Below are positions 6,740-14,151 of a stretch of 15,855 bases of DNA, piece after piece. Where the stretch lies: positions 1-15,855 of the forward strand of contig CAMBDN010000032.1 in assembly GCA_945865355.1 (NCBI GenBank), read 5' to 3'. Within the stretch, counting starts at the first letter, position 1. Each line of letters begins with the position of its first letter. The notes beneath the pieces are model-generated. The model did not search any database. It saw only the letters and a list, made by a program, of their open reading frames with translations, and had not been told where the DNA came from. Source of the stretch: Legionella genomosp. 1 (GTDB lineage: Bacteria > Pseudomonadota > Gammaproteobacteria > Legionellales > Legionellaceae). Both the position numbers and the translations under genes were made by a program.

Positions 6740-9700
6740 TCAGTTTGATGACATGCAATAAAGCAATATCGCCTTTTGAATGTGCAATCGGTTTTCACTT
6801 TGATGAAAAATGACTGAACAGGGCTCATCTGGTAAAGTGTTGCTTACCTCTTGACCACGCGCCATCGGTAAGCAGTGCATGAATACCGATTCAGGTGCTG
6901 CATTGCTCATTAACATCCCATTGACCTGAAATCCATCAAACAAGTGATCAGCTGCCTGATCTTCAAAACCCATGCTGGTCCATACATCGGTGTAAACTGC
7001 GTGCGCGCCTTTGACTGCTTCAAGCGGTGCAGCAAACGATCGAATTTGACCCGTATGAGCATTTGTTTTTGCAAGACTCCTCGTTAAAATATCCTGCACA
7101 GGTCCTCTTGTCGGTGGGCATGCATAATGTATATTTACGCCCATCTGCGGAGCTAGTAATAACAAGCTATGCAAGATATTGTTACCATCTCCTACATAAC
7201 AAAGTGTTAGTCCATTCAACTGACCAAATTGCTCCTCTAGTGTTAATAAATCCCCCAATATTTGGCAAGGATGATAAAGATTCGATAAGCCGTTTATGAT
7301 AGGAATTGTTGAGACAGCACTCATTTTCTGAAGCGAGGAATCTTCATGTGTCCTAACCATGACCGCATGACAATATCCATTCAATACTCTTGCCTGATCC
7401 TGGGGTGTTTCTGATTTTCGAGTTGTTGAAACACTCTCAATATAACCACCACCCAATTCCTGCATGGCAATAGCAAAGCTAAATCGAGTTCTTAACGACG
7501 CTTTATCAAATAGCATTGCTAATTGCTTCCCTGCTAATTCCGTTGATAATTTTCCGTGGTTTCTGGCTGCTTTATATTGCTTAGCTTGTGCAATGATCTG
7601 ATTGATTTCAGTAGGAGAAAGCTCTTCACCGGTTAATAAGTGTTTGGGCTGACCCACTCCGTATTTGATTTGCTGGTAATGCGTCTGTAAGGAGTCAACA
7701 GATAACTCATTTTTTGTCATGTATTCAATCGCATCAACCAAGGCAAATGCAGCTTTCGTTGTGGTTGCATGGCAAATTTTGTGGTTAACCGCGACTCGAA
7801 TCCCATCCTGAATGGTTTGATTAGGCTGCAATAGATCATTCAACACAATAATGAGCGAGCTTCTTTCTAAATGTATACATTGGTTGTTTTGATAAACGGT
7901 GAAACCCAAGTTCTCAAGTTTCTTAGCCAGCATGCTTAGTTGCGTTTCTAAATGGCTTGAGGCAATTAAGCACGCGATGCCCGTTGTTGGTAACTCATTT
8001 CCAGCAGCAATTTGTGCTTTAGCATAAGCTTCCACTGGTGAGAAACCTATCCCCATAACCTCTCCTGTGGACTTCATTTCAGGACCTAACATCGCTGGTG
8101 ATGCTATAAATTTAGTAAATGGTAATACGGCTTCTTTGACACAATAAAAAGGCAGCTCAATGGTTGTTGGAACATTTAAACGAGATAACTTCTCGCCAAG
8201 AGCGCATTGCGTTGCGATCTCTACTAACGGCAAACCTGTTGCTGTGCATAGAAAAGGTAGCGTCCTTGACACTCGAGGATTAACTTCAATAATGTAAACT
8301 TTCTCATCTTTGACGACACATTGAACATTAAAAACACCTTTGAGTTTCAAGTGCTTGGCAATCAACTCAATTTGCTTTTTAATATCAGCTTGTACCTGCT
8401 TTGATAGATACACAGGCGGGGTAATACAAGCAGAATCACCGGAGTGAATGCCTGCGGCCTCGATGTGCTCCAATAAGGCAGGGATGAAGACCTTCTCTCC
8501 ATCAGTAATCGCATCAATATCAACTTCTGTAGCATCATGTAGATAAGCCTCGATTAGCACAGGATGTTTGCTATCTTGCAAAAATATTTTATTGAGACAA
8601 AACGTTAATTCATCCATATGATTAACCACTGACATCGACGCCCCTCCTAGCACAAATGAAGGTCGTACAATAAGAGGAAACCCTATTTTATGAGCCGATT
8701 TCTTGGCTTCTTCAATCGTATAAACACAGTCATTTTGGGGTTGGTTTAACGATAGTTTTTGCAATAGTTGCTGAAATAAATGCCTGTCTTCTACTTGAAG
8801 AATCATATCAGCATTGACCCCAATTAGCGGAACATTGGCGGCGGTTAATCCATCAACTAGCTGTAAGGGTGTTTGACCACCAAATTGCACCAATACACCG
8901 TCAGGATGCTCAATGTTTATGACAGCAAGAATGTCTTCTAGTGCTAAAGGAATACAATACAATCGATCAACCACATCATAATCCGTTGAAACTGTTTCTG
9001 GATTACAGTTCACCATAATTGTTTCATACCCCGCAGCTGATAAAGCCTTGGCGGCTTGCACACAACTGTAATCAAATTCAATCCCTTGACCAATTCGATT
9101 CGGTCCACTGCCAATAATCATCATTTTTTTATTATGACTGGGTAACGCTTCGCATACGGCTTCATACGAGCTATAAAGATAGGCGGTAGGTGTTACAAAT
9201 TCCCCTGCGCAACTATCAACTCGCTTATAAACAGGATGGATGTTCCATAAGTCTCTTAATTTATAAATTTCATCCCTGTCGCTATTTAATAAATTGGCGA
9301 TTCGCTCATCACTAAACCCATTTTTTTTGTACCGTAGCAATGACTCGTGATTAAGCGTAGAAATACCATTTGCAGCAATCTCTTTTTCCATATTAATAAT
9401 ATTTTGAATTTCAACTAAAAACCAAGGATCAATCTGGGTGAATTTTTTTATGTCTGACAAGCTAAGGTTGCGTCTAAATGCTTCACCAATTGCCCAGAAT
9501 TGTAAGGGCGTTGCTTCAGCTAACAGTTGTTCAAGTGATGCTATATCGATATCCGCATAAAGATCACCAAAACCATTTTGCCCAATTTCTAAGCTTCTCA
9601 TTGCTTTTTGTAACGCATCGGGAAACGTTCGTCCTATTGCCATCACTTCACCCACAGAGAGCATTTGTGGTCCTCTTGCATGTGAAGTTTCAGGAAATTT

Positions 9701-10795
9701 TTCCACATTAAATCGTGGAATTTTAACCACTACATAATCAAGACTAGGTTCAAAAGACGCGGGCAACTGATTGCCGGTAATATCATTTTTTAGTTCATCT
9801 AAGGTATATCCAACTGCTAATTTCGCAGCAATTTTTGCAATCGGGTACCCGCTGGCTTTAGAAACCAATGCCGAGGATCGTGACACCCTTGGATTCATTT
9901 CAATCACCACCATTTTTCCATTTGTAGGATGCACCGCAAACTGAACATTACTGCCACCGGTATCCACCTCTGCGGCTCTTAATACTGCAAAAGCAGCTTG
10001 TCGCATGGCTTGATATTCTTTATCCGTTAACGTTTGGATGGGGGCGACTGTAATAGAATCGCCGGTATGAATACCCAATGGATCAATATTTTCAACACCG
10101 CACACAATGATACAGTTGTCTTTTTTGTCGCGAACGACTTCCAGTTCAAACTCCTTCCAACCCATCAACGCTTCATCAATGACCACTTCTTGAAAGGATG
10201 ATGCGGCAAATGCCTGCTCGCACAAATAGCTAAACTCCTCAGCAGTCTTTGCAATACCAGCGCCACTTCCACCCAAAGTAAATGAAGCTCGAATAACCAC
10301 CGGTAAAGGTATATGATCCAGTGCTGCTTTAGCATCAGTAGCATTGTGTACCGTAATTGACTTCGGTACATTCAAACCGATACGTTTCATTAGCGCTTGA
10401 AATTGCGTTCTATCTTCTGCAAGCTCAATGGCTTTAACTGACGCGCCTAATATTGCAACATTGTATTTTTCCAAAATACCAGCTTTCGCCAGTGCCAATG
10501 TGCAATTGAGTGCTGTCTGCCCACCCAAGATGGGTAATAATGCATCGGGCCGTTCTTTTTGAATAATTTTCTCTAAAAATTCCGTAGTAATAGGTTCAAT
10601 GTAGGTTGCATCAGCCATTTCTGCATCGGTCATGATGGTCGCAGGATTGGAGTTAACTAATACAATACGATAGCCCTCTGCTTTCAAAGCCTTGCAAGCC
10701 TGTGTACCGGCATAATCAAATTCACAAGCCTGACCAATGACAATGGGCCCTGCCCCAATAATTAAAATGCATTTAATGTTAGTTAGTTTTGGCAT
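6740..10795 (-). CDS. carB-argF: Fused carbamoyl-phosphate synthase large subunit and ornithine carbamoyltransferase
   Basis: 1351 residues, far longer than CarB alone (about 1073). Residues 1-400 are the first ATP-grasp half (GAGPIVIGQACEFDYAG at 14-30, NSNPATIMTD at 48-57, EMNPRVSRSSAL at 299-310). About 400-550 is the oligomerisation region. 557-935 is the second half (GSGPNRIGQGIEFDY at 562-576, EVNPRVSRTLPF at 837-848). A shortened MGS-like regulatory domain runs from 936 to 1044, where THYQQIK matches the end of E. coli CarB. After about five linker residues a full ornithine carbamoyltransferase follows (1050-1351): carbamoyl-phosphate loop SLRTR (1100-1104), HPCQ (1175-1178), ornithine motif DVWTSMG (1270-1276) and HCLP (1307-1310). 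With CarA it should make carbamoyl phosphate and pass it to ornithine, giving citrulline. The start has AGGTG upstream and overlaps the carA end by 17 bases. Both halves retain their signature residues; channelling is an inference. Confidence 0.96.
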   Translation of the reverse strand: MPKLTNIKCILIIGAGPIVIGQACEFDYAGTQACKALKAEGYRIVLVNSNPATIMTDAEMADATYIEPITTEFLEKIIQKERPDALLPILGGQTALNCTLALAKAGILEKYNVAILGASVKAIELAEDRTQFQALMKRIGLNVPKSITVHNATDAKAALDHIPLPVVIRASFTLGGSGAGIAKTAEEFSYLCEQAFAASSFQEVVIDEALMGWKEFELEVVRDKKDNCIIVCGVENIDPLGIHTGDSITVAPIQTLTDKEYQAMRQAAFAVLRAAEVDTGGSNVQFAVHPTNGKMVVIEMNPRVSRSSALVSKASGYPIAKIAAKLAVGYTLDELKNDITGNQLPASFEPSLDYVVVKIPRFNVEKFPETSHARGPQMLSVGEVMAIGRTFPDALQKAMRSLEIGQNGFGDLYADIDIASLEQLLAEATPLQFWAIGEAFRRNLSLSDIKKFTQIDPWFLVEIQNIINMEKEIAANGISTLNHESLLRYKKNGFSDERIANLLNSDRDEIYKLRDLWNIHPVYKRVDSCAGEFVTPTAYLYSSYEAVCEALPSHNKKMMIIGSGPNRIGQGIEFDYSCVQAAKALSAAGYETIMVNCNPETVSTDYDVVDRLYCIPLALEDILAVINIEHPDGVLVQFGGQTPLQLVDGLTAANVPLIGVNADMILQVEDRHLFQQLLQKLSLNQPQNDCVYTIEEAKKSAHKIGFPLIVRPSFVLGGASMSVVNHMDELTFCLNKIFLQDSKHPVLIEAYLHDATEVDIDAITDGEKVFIPALLEHIEAAGIHSGDSACITPPVYLSKQVQADIKKQIELIAKHLKLKGVFNVQCVVKDEKVYIIEVNPRVSRTLPFLCTATGLPLVEIATQCALGEKLSRLNVPTTIELPFYCVKEAVLPFTKFIASPAMLGPEMKSTGEVMGIGFSPVEAYAKAQIAAGNELPTTGIACLIASSHLETQLSMLAKKLENLGFTVYQNNQCIHLERSSLIIVLNDLLQPNQTIQDGIRVAVNHKICHATTTKAAFALVDAIEYMTKNELSVDSLQTHYQQIKYGVGQPKHLLTGEELSPTEINQIIAQAKQYKAARNHGKLSTELAGKQLAMLFDKASLRTRFSFAIAMQELGGGYIESVSTTRKSETPQDQARVLNGYCHAVMVRTHEDSSLQKMSAVSTIPIINGLSNLYHPCQILGDLLTLEEQFGQLNGLTLCYVGDGNNILHSLLLLAPQMGVNIHYACPPTRGPVQDILTRSLAKTNAHTGQIRSFAAPLEAVKGAHAVYTDVWTSMGFEDQAADHLFDGFQVNGMLMSNAAPESVFMHCLPMARGQEVSNTLPDEPCSVIFHQSENRLHIQKAILLYCMSSN

Positions 10796-11885
10796 AAGAC
10801 ACCTGCATCAGAACGTTAAAGTGATCAAATAAGTGATAAAGATCGGTAGGACCTGGTCCACCTTCAGGGTGGCCTTGAAATCCAAAGGCAGGAATATCTA
10901 CCCGTTTAAAGCCAGCAATTGTTCCATCAAATAATGAACGATGTGTAACCTGTAGGCATGTGGGTAAATTGCTATCCGCAACAACAAACCCATGATTTTG
11001 ACTACTGATACTGACCGCTCCTGTGGCTTCGCATTGAACGGGATGATTCGCACCGTGATGGCCAAAGACCATTTTTTCAGTTTCAGCCCCACTGGCAATG
11101 GCTAGCAGTTGATGGCCAAGACAAATACCCATTGTAGGAATGGCATGCTTCAATAGTGTTTTAATCGTTTCAATGATTAAAAAACAAGCAGCAGGGTCAC
11201 CTGGACCATTAGAGAGAACAATGCCCGATGGATTTAATGCAAGCACCGCTTCTGCCGAAGTTGTTGCTGGTACAACGGTGATCTGACCGGCATGATTTGC
11301 TAAACAATTTAAAATCGTATTTTTGACACCAAAATCGTATACCACAACATGAAAATTTGAATCATCGCTTTTGTGCCACTGGTATGCTTTATTTGTAGAC
11401 ACAACGGTTGTTAAATTTGTTCCAACTAATCCAGGCCATGTTATTGCATTTTGTAACGCTTGCTCTGGATCCGCCTCAGTTGTTAAACACGCCGATTGAC
11501 TGCCAGATTTCCTTAACTGATGGGTTAATGCCCGTGTATCAATACCAGCAAGAGCAATGACCTGCTCTTTTTTAAGAAAATCTGCCAAGGAGAGCTCCGA
11601 TCGCCAGTTACTAACTGAACTGGATAGTGTATGCATGATGACCCCGCTTGCATGAATCTTCTTCGACTCCATATCAGCCATATTGATTCCAACATTACCA
11701 ATATGGGGCTGAGTGAACACAATAATTTGACCGCAGTAAGAAGGATCTGTCAAAATTTCCTGATATCCTGTTTGTGCTGTATTAAAAACCAGCTCACCAC
11801 AAAGAGAGCCGTGTACACCAACGCTTGTCCCCTGATGAATGGTTCCATCAGCCAAGGCTAACAAGCCAAAATGACTATTTTTCAT
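10779..11885 (-). CDS. carA: Carbamoyl-phosphate synthase small (glutaminase) subunit
   Basis: 368 residues (E. coli 382). CarA hydrolyses glutamine and sends ammonia to the large subunit. The N-terminal CPS domain shows NTAQTGYQEILTDPSY and QPHIGNVG. The class I glutamine amidotransferase domain has the nucleophile Cys255 in GICLGHQ and His339/Glu341 in QGHPEGGPGP, plus YDFGVKN and SSQNHGF. The start at 11885 is preferred: GGGGTGG lies just upstream and the protein then begins MKNSHFGLLALADGT, in register with E. coli CarA. An in-frame ATG at 11912 has no ribosome site and falls inside the operator. It is the first gene of the arginine block, controlled by two ARG boxes, and its 3' end overlaps the large-subunit start by 17 bases, which suggests coupled synthesis. 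Confidence 0.96.
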   Translation of the reverse strand: MKNSHFGLLALADGTIHQGTSVGVHGSLCGELVFNTAQTGYQEILTDPSYCGQIIVFTQPHIGNVGINMADMESKKIHASGVIMHTLSSSVSNWRSELSLADFLKKEQVIALAGIDTRALTHQLRKSGSQSACLTTEADPEQALQNAITWPGLVGTNLTTVVSTNKAYQWHKSDDSNFHVVVYDFGVKNTILNCLANHAGQITVVPATTSAEAVLALNPSGIVLSNGPGDPAACFLIIETIKTLLKHAIPTMGICLGHQLLAIASGAETEKMVFGHHGANHPVQCEATGAVSISSQNHGFVVADSNLPTCLQVTHRSLFDGTIAGFKRVDIPAFGFQGHPEGGPGPTDLYHLFDHFNVLMQVSYAKTN

Positions 11886-11895
11886 AACCACCCCA

Positions 11896-11933
11896 AATGC
11901 ATATTTATTCATTTAAATGCATTGTTATACATT
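11896..11933 (-). promoter_or_regulatory. Tandem ARG boxes (ArgR operator) over the carA promoter
   Basis: Box 1 is AATGCATATTTATTCATT (11896-11913); its 14-base core matches the known consensus TGAATWWWWATTCA at 13 positions. Box 2 is AATGCATTGTTATACATT (11916-11933), matching at 11 of 14. The two boxes are identical at 15 of 18 positions and are 2 bp apart, as in the E. coli argR operator. On the minus strand a TATAAC -10-like hexamer (11929-11924) lies inside box 2, so bound ArgR hexamer would block RNA polymerase. The -35 element is unclear. Repression by ArgR with arginine is inferred from the motif and from argR next door. Confidence 0.83.
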
Positions 11934-11970
11934 ATTGAGTAGAATGCAAGCACTTGCGGTTTAGAGTATC

Positions 11971-12005
11971 GTAGCCCGTATTTCGCAGCGCTACATACGG
12001 GCTAC
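11971..12005. repeat. Palindromic repeat between carA and argR
   Basis: Perfect 11-bp arms GTAGCCCGTAT (11971-11981) and ATACGGGCTAC (11995-12005) enclose a 13-base loop TTCGCAGCGCTAC. This is the cleanest copy of the family also seen at 3917-3943 and 12640-12664. It lies upstream of both divergent genes, outside the ARG boxes. It resembles REP-like dispersed elements; a role in regulation is not shown. Confidence 0.85.
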
Positions 12006-12126
12006 AAAACCACAAGCGCCCTATCCGGTATGAACCATGCGAAATTCATGGGTAACCAACAGTAATATAGCCAGCCACACTGAAATGCGTTAGCATAAAT
12101 CACTTTCGAACCATAAGGACGCTACC

Positions 12127-12585
12127 ATGTCAAAGCAACCCAATGATCAAGCTGATATCATCGTAGCCATCCAGGAATTATTGCGTAATAAGAGTGCAGG
12201 CACGCAAGAAGATATTCGTATTGCTTTAGAAAGAAAGGGGTTAATCGCAAACCAAGTAAAAATCTCACGCGTTTTGCATAAAATTGGCGCCATCAAAATG
12301 ACGGAAGATAATCGTGTTGTATACCGCCTACCAACAGAATTAGTATCTATTTCACCCAAGGATACGTTAAAGCAATTGATTTTAAATATTTCACACAACG
12401 AATCACTGATTGTAGTTAACACCGCACCAGGTGCTGCTCAACTTGTCGCACGACTTCTTGACCTTGAACAAGTGAAAGGAATACTTGGTACAATTGCTGG
12501 CGATGATACAATTTTCATTGCACCGCAGCAGAACGGGATGATATCGGCGGTGTATCAGGACCTTTATAAGTTTCTATTAAATTAA
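12127..12585 (+). CDS. argR: Arginine repressor
   Basis: 152 residues, the normal length. ArgR is a hexameric, arginine-sensing DNA-binding protein. The N-terminal winged helix-turn-helix covers about 1-70 (TQEDIRIALERKGL..NQVKISRVLHKIGAIK). The C-terminal hexamerisation and arginine-binding domain shows TAPGAAQLVARLLD and the diagnostic GTIAGDDTIFI with the aspartate pair that contacts arginine. AAGGA (12115-12119) lies 7 bases before the ATG. The gene is divergent from carA, whose promoter carries two ARG boxes, so it likely represses that block. No convincing ARG box is seen directly in front of argR itself. Palindromic repeats flank it on both sides. Confidence 0.96.
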   Translation: MSKQPNDQADIIVAIQELLRNKSAGTQEDIRIALERKGLIANQVKISRVLHKIGAIKMTEDNRVVYRLPTELVSISPKDTLKQLILNISHNESLIVVNTAPGAAQLVARLLDLEQVKGILGTIAGDDTIFIAPQQNGMISAVYQDLYKFLLN

Positions 12586-12592
12586 AATGAAT

Positions 12593-12676
12593 GTAGCCCG
12601 TAAGGGAGTTGGCAGACAACAGAATCTTGTTAATGATCCCCGTAATACGCGTCGCTCCTTACGGACTGAATTTTTT
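12593..12676. repeat. Palindromic repeat and possible terminator after argR
   Basis: CCGTAA (12640-12645) and TTACGG (12659-12664) pair around a 13-base loop TACGCGTCGCTCC, the same layout as the elements near carA and hemB. A left half copy GTAGCCCGTAAGGGA (12593-12607) can also pair with the region ending at 12668. A run of six T (12671-12676) follows on the plus strand, so this may end argR transcription. A second small AT palindrome (12668-12686) overlaps it. Confidence 0.62.
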
Positions 12677-12692
12677 ATAAAAATTCCAATCC

Positions 12693-13550
12693 CTAATAAG
12701 CCGCAGTTGCTGCTGCATGCTCTAAAGATTCATCCTCTTCCGGTTTTTTTCTGTTTTTAAATGTACCTGTTGCAAAGAGACCAACGCCAAGAAGCGCTGA
12801 AGAAAGACCTAAACCTGCCACCACTAATCCTGCCGTACCAAAAGTTGCAGCATTGAGAACAACAAACGCAACCGCTACTGTGGCACAACCGAGAACAGCC
12901 ATAAACCCACCCAATACTTGCATACTAATATTCATCGTCGATGAAGCATTGGTGGCTCTTTCTGTTCGAAGGCCTGTAGTGCTCTCTTTTTCAGGGCTCA
13001 CGTATTCAAGTTCATGATCGATAGGATCTAAATCATCTGTATCAATCTCAGCGCACTCTAAGTTATCTTTATGAGATATGCAGAATTTAACGAGCTGATC
13101 GACTTTATGAGCATTTCTTTGAAGTTCAGGAAAAAAGGGAATAGGCTCACCAGCATTAATCAGCTTTTCTTCGATTTTGAACAGATCGCCATAAAATGAG
13201 GCTGGAAGATGAGACAACGCTTCTGCACCGATTGTATATATTTGAGCAATCAACGACTCATGTTCAATGTCAAGAGCACTTTGAATGAGAGTGGTGTGCG
13301 GATATAATTTAGAATGATATCGATATTTAGCATCATCTTGAATAAGTGCCAAAATAGTCCCACCGACAAACAGGCGAATCATTTCTGATTGCTTATTAGC
13401 AACATCGCTCTTAGCCAGCTTTTCAAATTCTGTTTTCATACTCGACAATATACCCTTTGCTTGGCTACTAATATTGCCTGAACTAACAATTGAATTCGTT
13501 AACAGTTCATTCAATAAATCCTGAATTTTTAGCTTCATAAAAACACACAT
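12693..13550 (-). CDS. Unknown protein with a C-terminal two-helix membrane hairpin
   Basis: 285 residues; I do not recognise a family. Residues 1-165 look mainly helical and soluble. An acidic stretch at 166-190 contains DTDDLDPIDHELE. Then two hydrophobic, Gly/Ala-rich helices follow at about 209-233 (GGFMAVLGCATVAVAFVVL) and 238-262 (GTAGLVVAGLGLSSALLGVG). A basic patch KNRKK and an acidic, alanine-rich tail end the protein. There is no signal peptide. A Gly-rich helix hairpin near the C-terminus is common among proteins that intracellular bacteria send into host membranes, but no secretion signal or eukaryote-like domain is seen, so that idea is weak. No clear ribosome site precedes either the ATG at 13550 or the one at 13538. 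Confidence 0.6.
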   Translation of the reverse strand: MCVFMKLKIQDLLNELLTNSIVSSGNISSQAKGILSSMKTEFEKLAKSDVANKQSEMIRLFVGGTILALIQDDAKYRYHSKLYPHTTLIQSALDIEHESLIAQIYTIGAEALSHLPASFYGDLFKIEEKLINAGEPIPFFPELQRNAHKVDQLVKFCISHKDNLECAEIDTDDLDPIDHELEYVSPEKESTTGLRTERATNASSTMNISMQVLGGFMAVLGCATVAVAFVVLNAATFGTAGLVVAGLGLSSALLGVGLFATGTFKNRKKPEEDESLEHAAATAAY

Positions 13551-13614
13551 TTGTTAAAAAAAAGAATTTTAGCAGGTAATTAAATCACTAGGTATAGTTA
13601 TACGCCACTTTATA

Positions 13615-13651
13615 TGAGCTATTTCAAAAGGCTTTTTTTATAAATAGCTCA
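13615..13651. repeat. Inverted repeat at the 3' end of the argB remnant, possible old terminator
   Basis: TGAGCTATTT (13615-13624) and AAATAGCTCA (13642-13651) are perfect 10-bp arms around a 17-base loop that itself holds AAAAGGCTTTT. The right arm includes the argB stop codon on the minus strand. A transcript hairpin here could have ended argB, although no T tract follows it on that strand. Confidence 0.55.
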
Positions 13652-13861
13652 CGCGGTGATATGCGTACCAACATTCCGATTTGAAAAAATATCTAGAAGA
13701 CTACGGGGCATTTTTCCATCTAAAATATGAGCGGATGAGACCCCATCATTGATTGCTTGTAGGCTGGCGCGAAGTTTTGGAATCATGCCACCTGAAACCG
13801 AACCAACTTGTAACCAACGTTTAATCGTATCTATTTTTAATGAGCTAATACGTGTTGTTAA
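13649..13861 (-). pseudogene. argB: Acetylglutamate kinase, C-terminal fragment only
   Basis: Reading the minus strand to the TGA at 13649-13651 gives about 70 residues. They begin LTTRISSLKIDTIKRW and contain VGSVSGGMIPKL, GVSSAHILDGKMPRSLL and a VGTHITA end. These match the ArgB C-terminus (family pattern: SGGMIPK, then AHIIDGR, then GTMI), including the lysine of GGMIPK. Full ArgB has about 250-300 residues; the N-terminal acetylglutamate-binding part is absent. Upstream of about 13861 the frame stays open into sequence (SPRDGDYRVKPAP) that is not ArgB-like and belongs to the insertion-sequence end. The break coincides with a TGTTAACA sequence, so insertion probably cut the gene. ArgB makes acetylglutamyl phosphate on the way to ornithine. 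The missing 5' part may lie beyond the right edge. Confidence 0.8.
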
Positions 13862-13929
13862 CAGTGACCTAAAAGCGCGGATAGATGGCGCAGGTTTTAC
13901 GCGGTAATCCCCATCCCTGGGTGATAAGT

Positions 13930-14151
13930 TTAAAACGGTGGGTCTTGTAATTCTTCTGCATGTTGTTCATTCGGATAATTTTGGCCAACCATATCTCCCC
14001 TTAGTTCGATTATGGATTTTTGATAACGCATGACCTTCCCAAGGTGAATGGACTCAAAAGCAAGCGCTAATTCGTAAAAGAAATTGACGAGTTGATGTGC
14101 GGTCTCGTCAGAAATGTCGTCTGGAAGCAGATCGCGTAAATTGTCATACAT
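13930..14151 (-). CDS. Small accessory protein of the IS21-type element
   Basis: 73 residues from the ATG at 14151, with GAGGG about 9 bases upstream. The start overlaps the end of istB by 8 bases, suggesting coupled translation. The sequence LLPDDISDETAHQLVNFFYE and LALAFES is of a type I have seen in small hypothetical proteins that sit directly after istB in some IS21 elements; the DPPF end also fits. The frame can be extended upstream to 14202, but that part overlaps istB and has no ribosome site of its own. Its role in transposition is unknown. It is acidic, helical by appearance, and has no membrane segment. Confidence 0.7.
   Translation of the reverse strand: MYDNLRDLLPDDISDETAHQLVNFFYELALAFESIHLGKVMRYQKSIIELRGDMVGQNYPNEQHAEELQDPPF

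Noticed and set aside
7027..7299. 90-codon plus-strand open frame within the ornithine carbamoyltransferase region
   Set aside because: Antisense shadow of coding sequence; the product resembles nothing and the minus strand is clearly the coding one.
12084..12101. Possible ARG box in front of argR (AATGCGTTAGCATAAATC)
   Set aside because: Only 8 of 14 core positions fit the consensus; too weak to list as an operator.
13862..13929. Upstream extension of the argB frame (VLNLSPRDGDYRVKPAP)
   Set aside because: The frame is open but residues do not resemble ArgB; position fits the non-coding end of the IS21 element.
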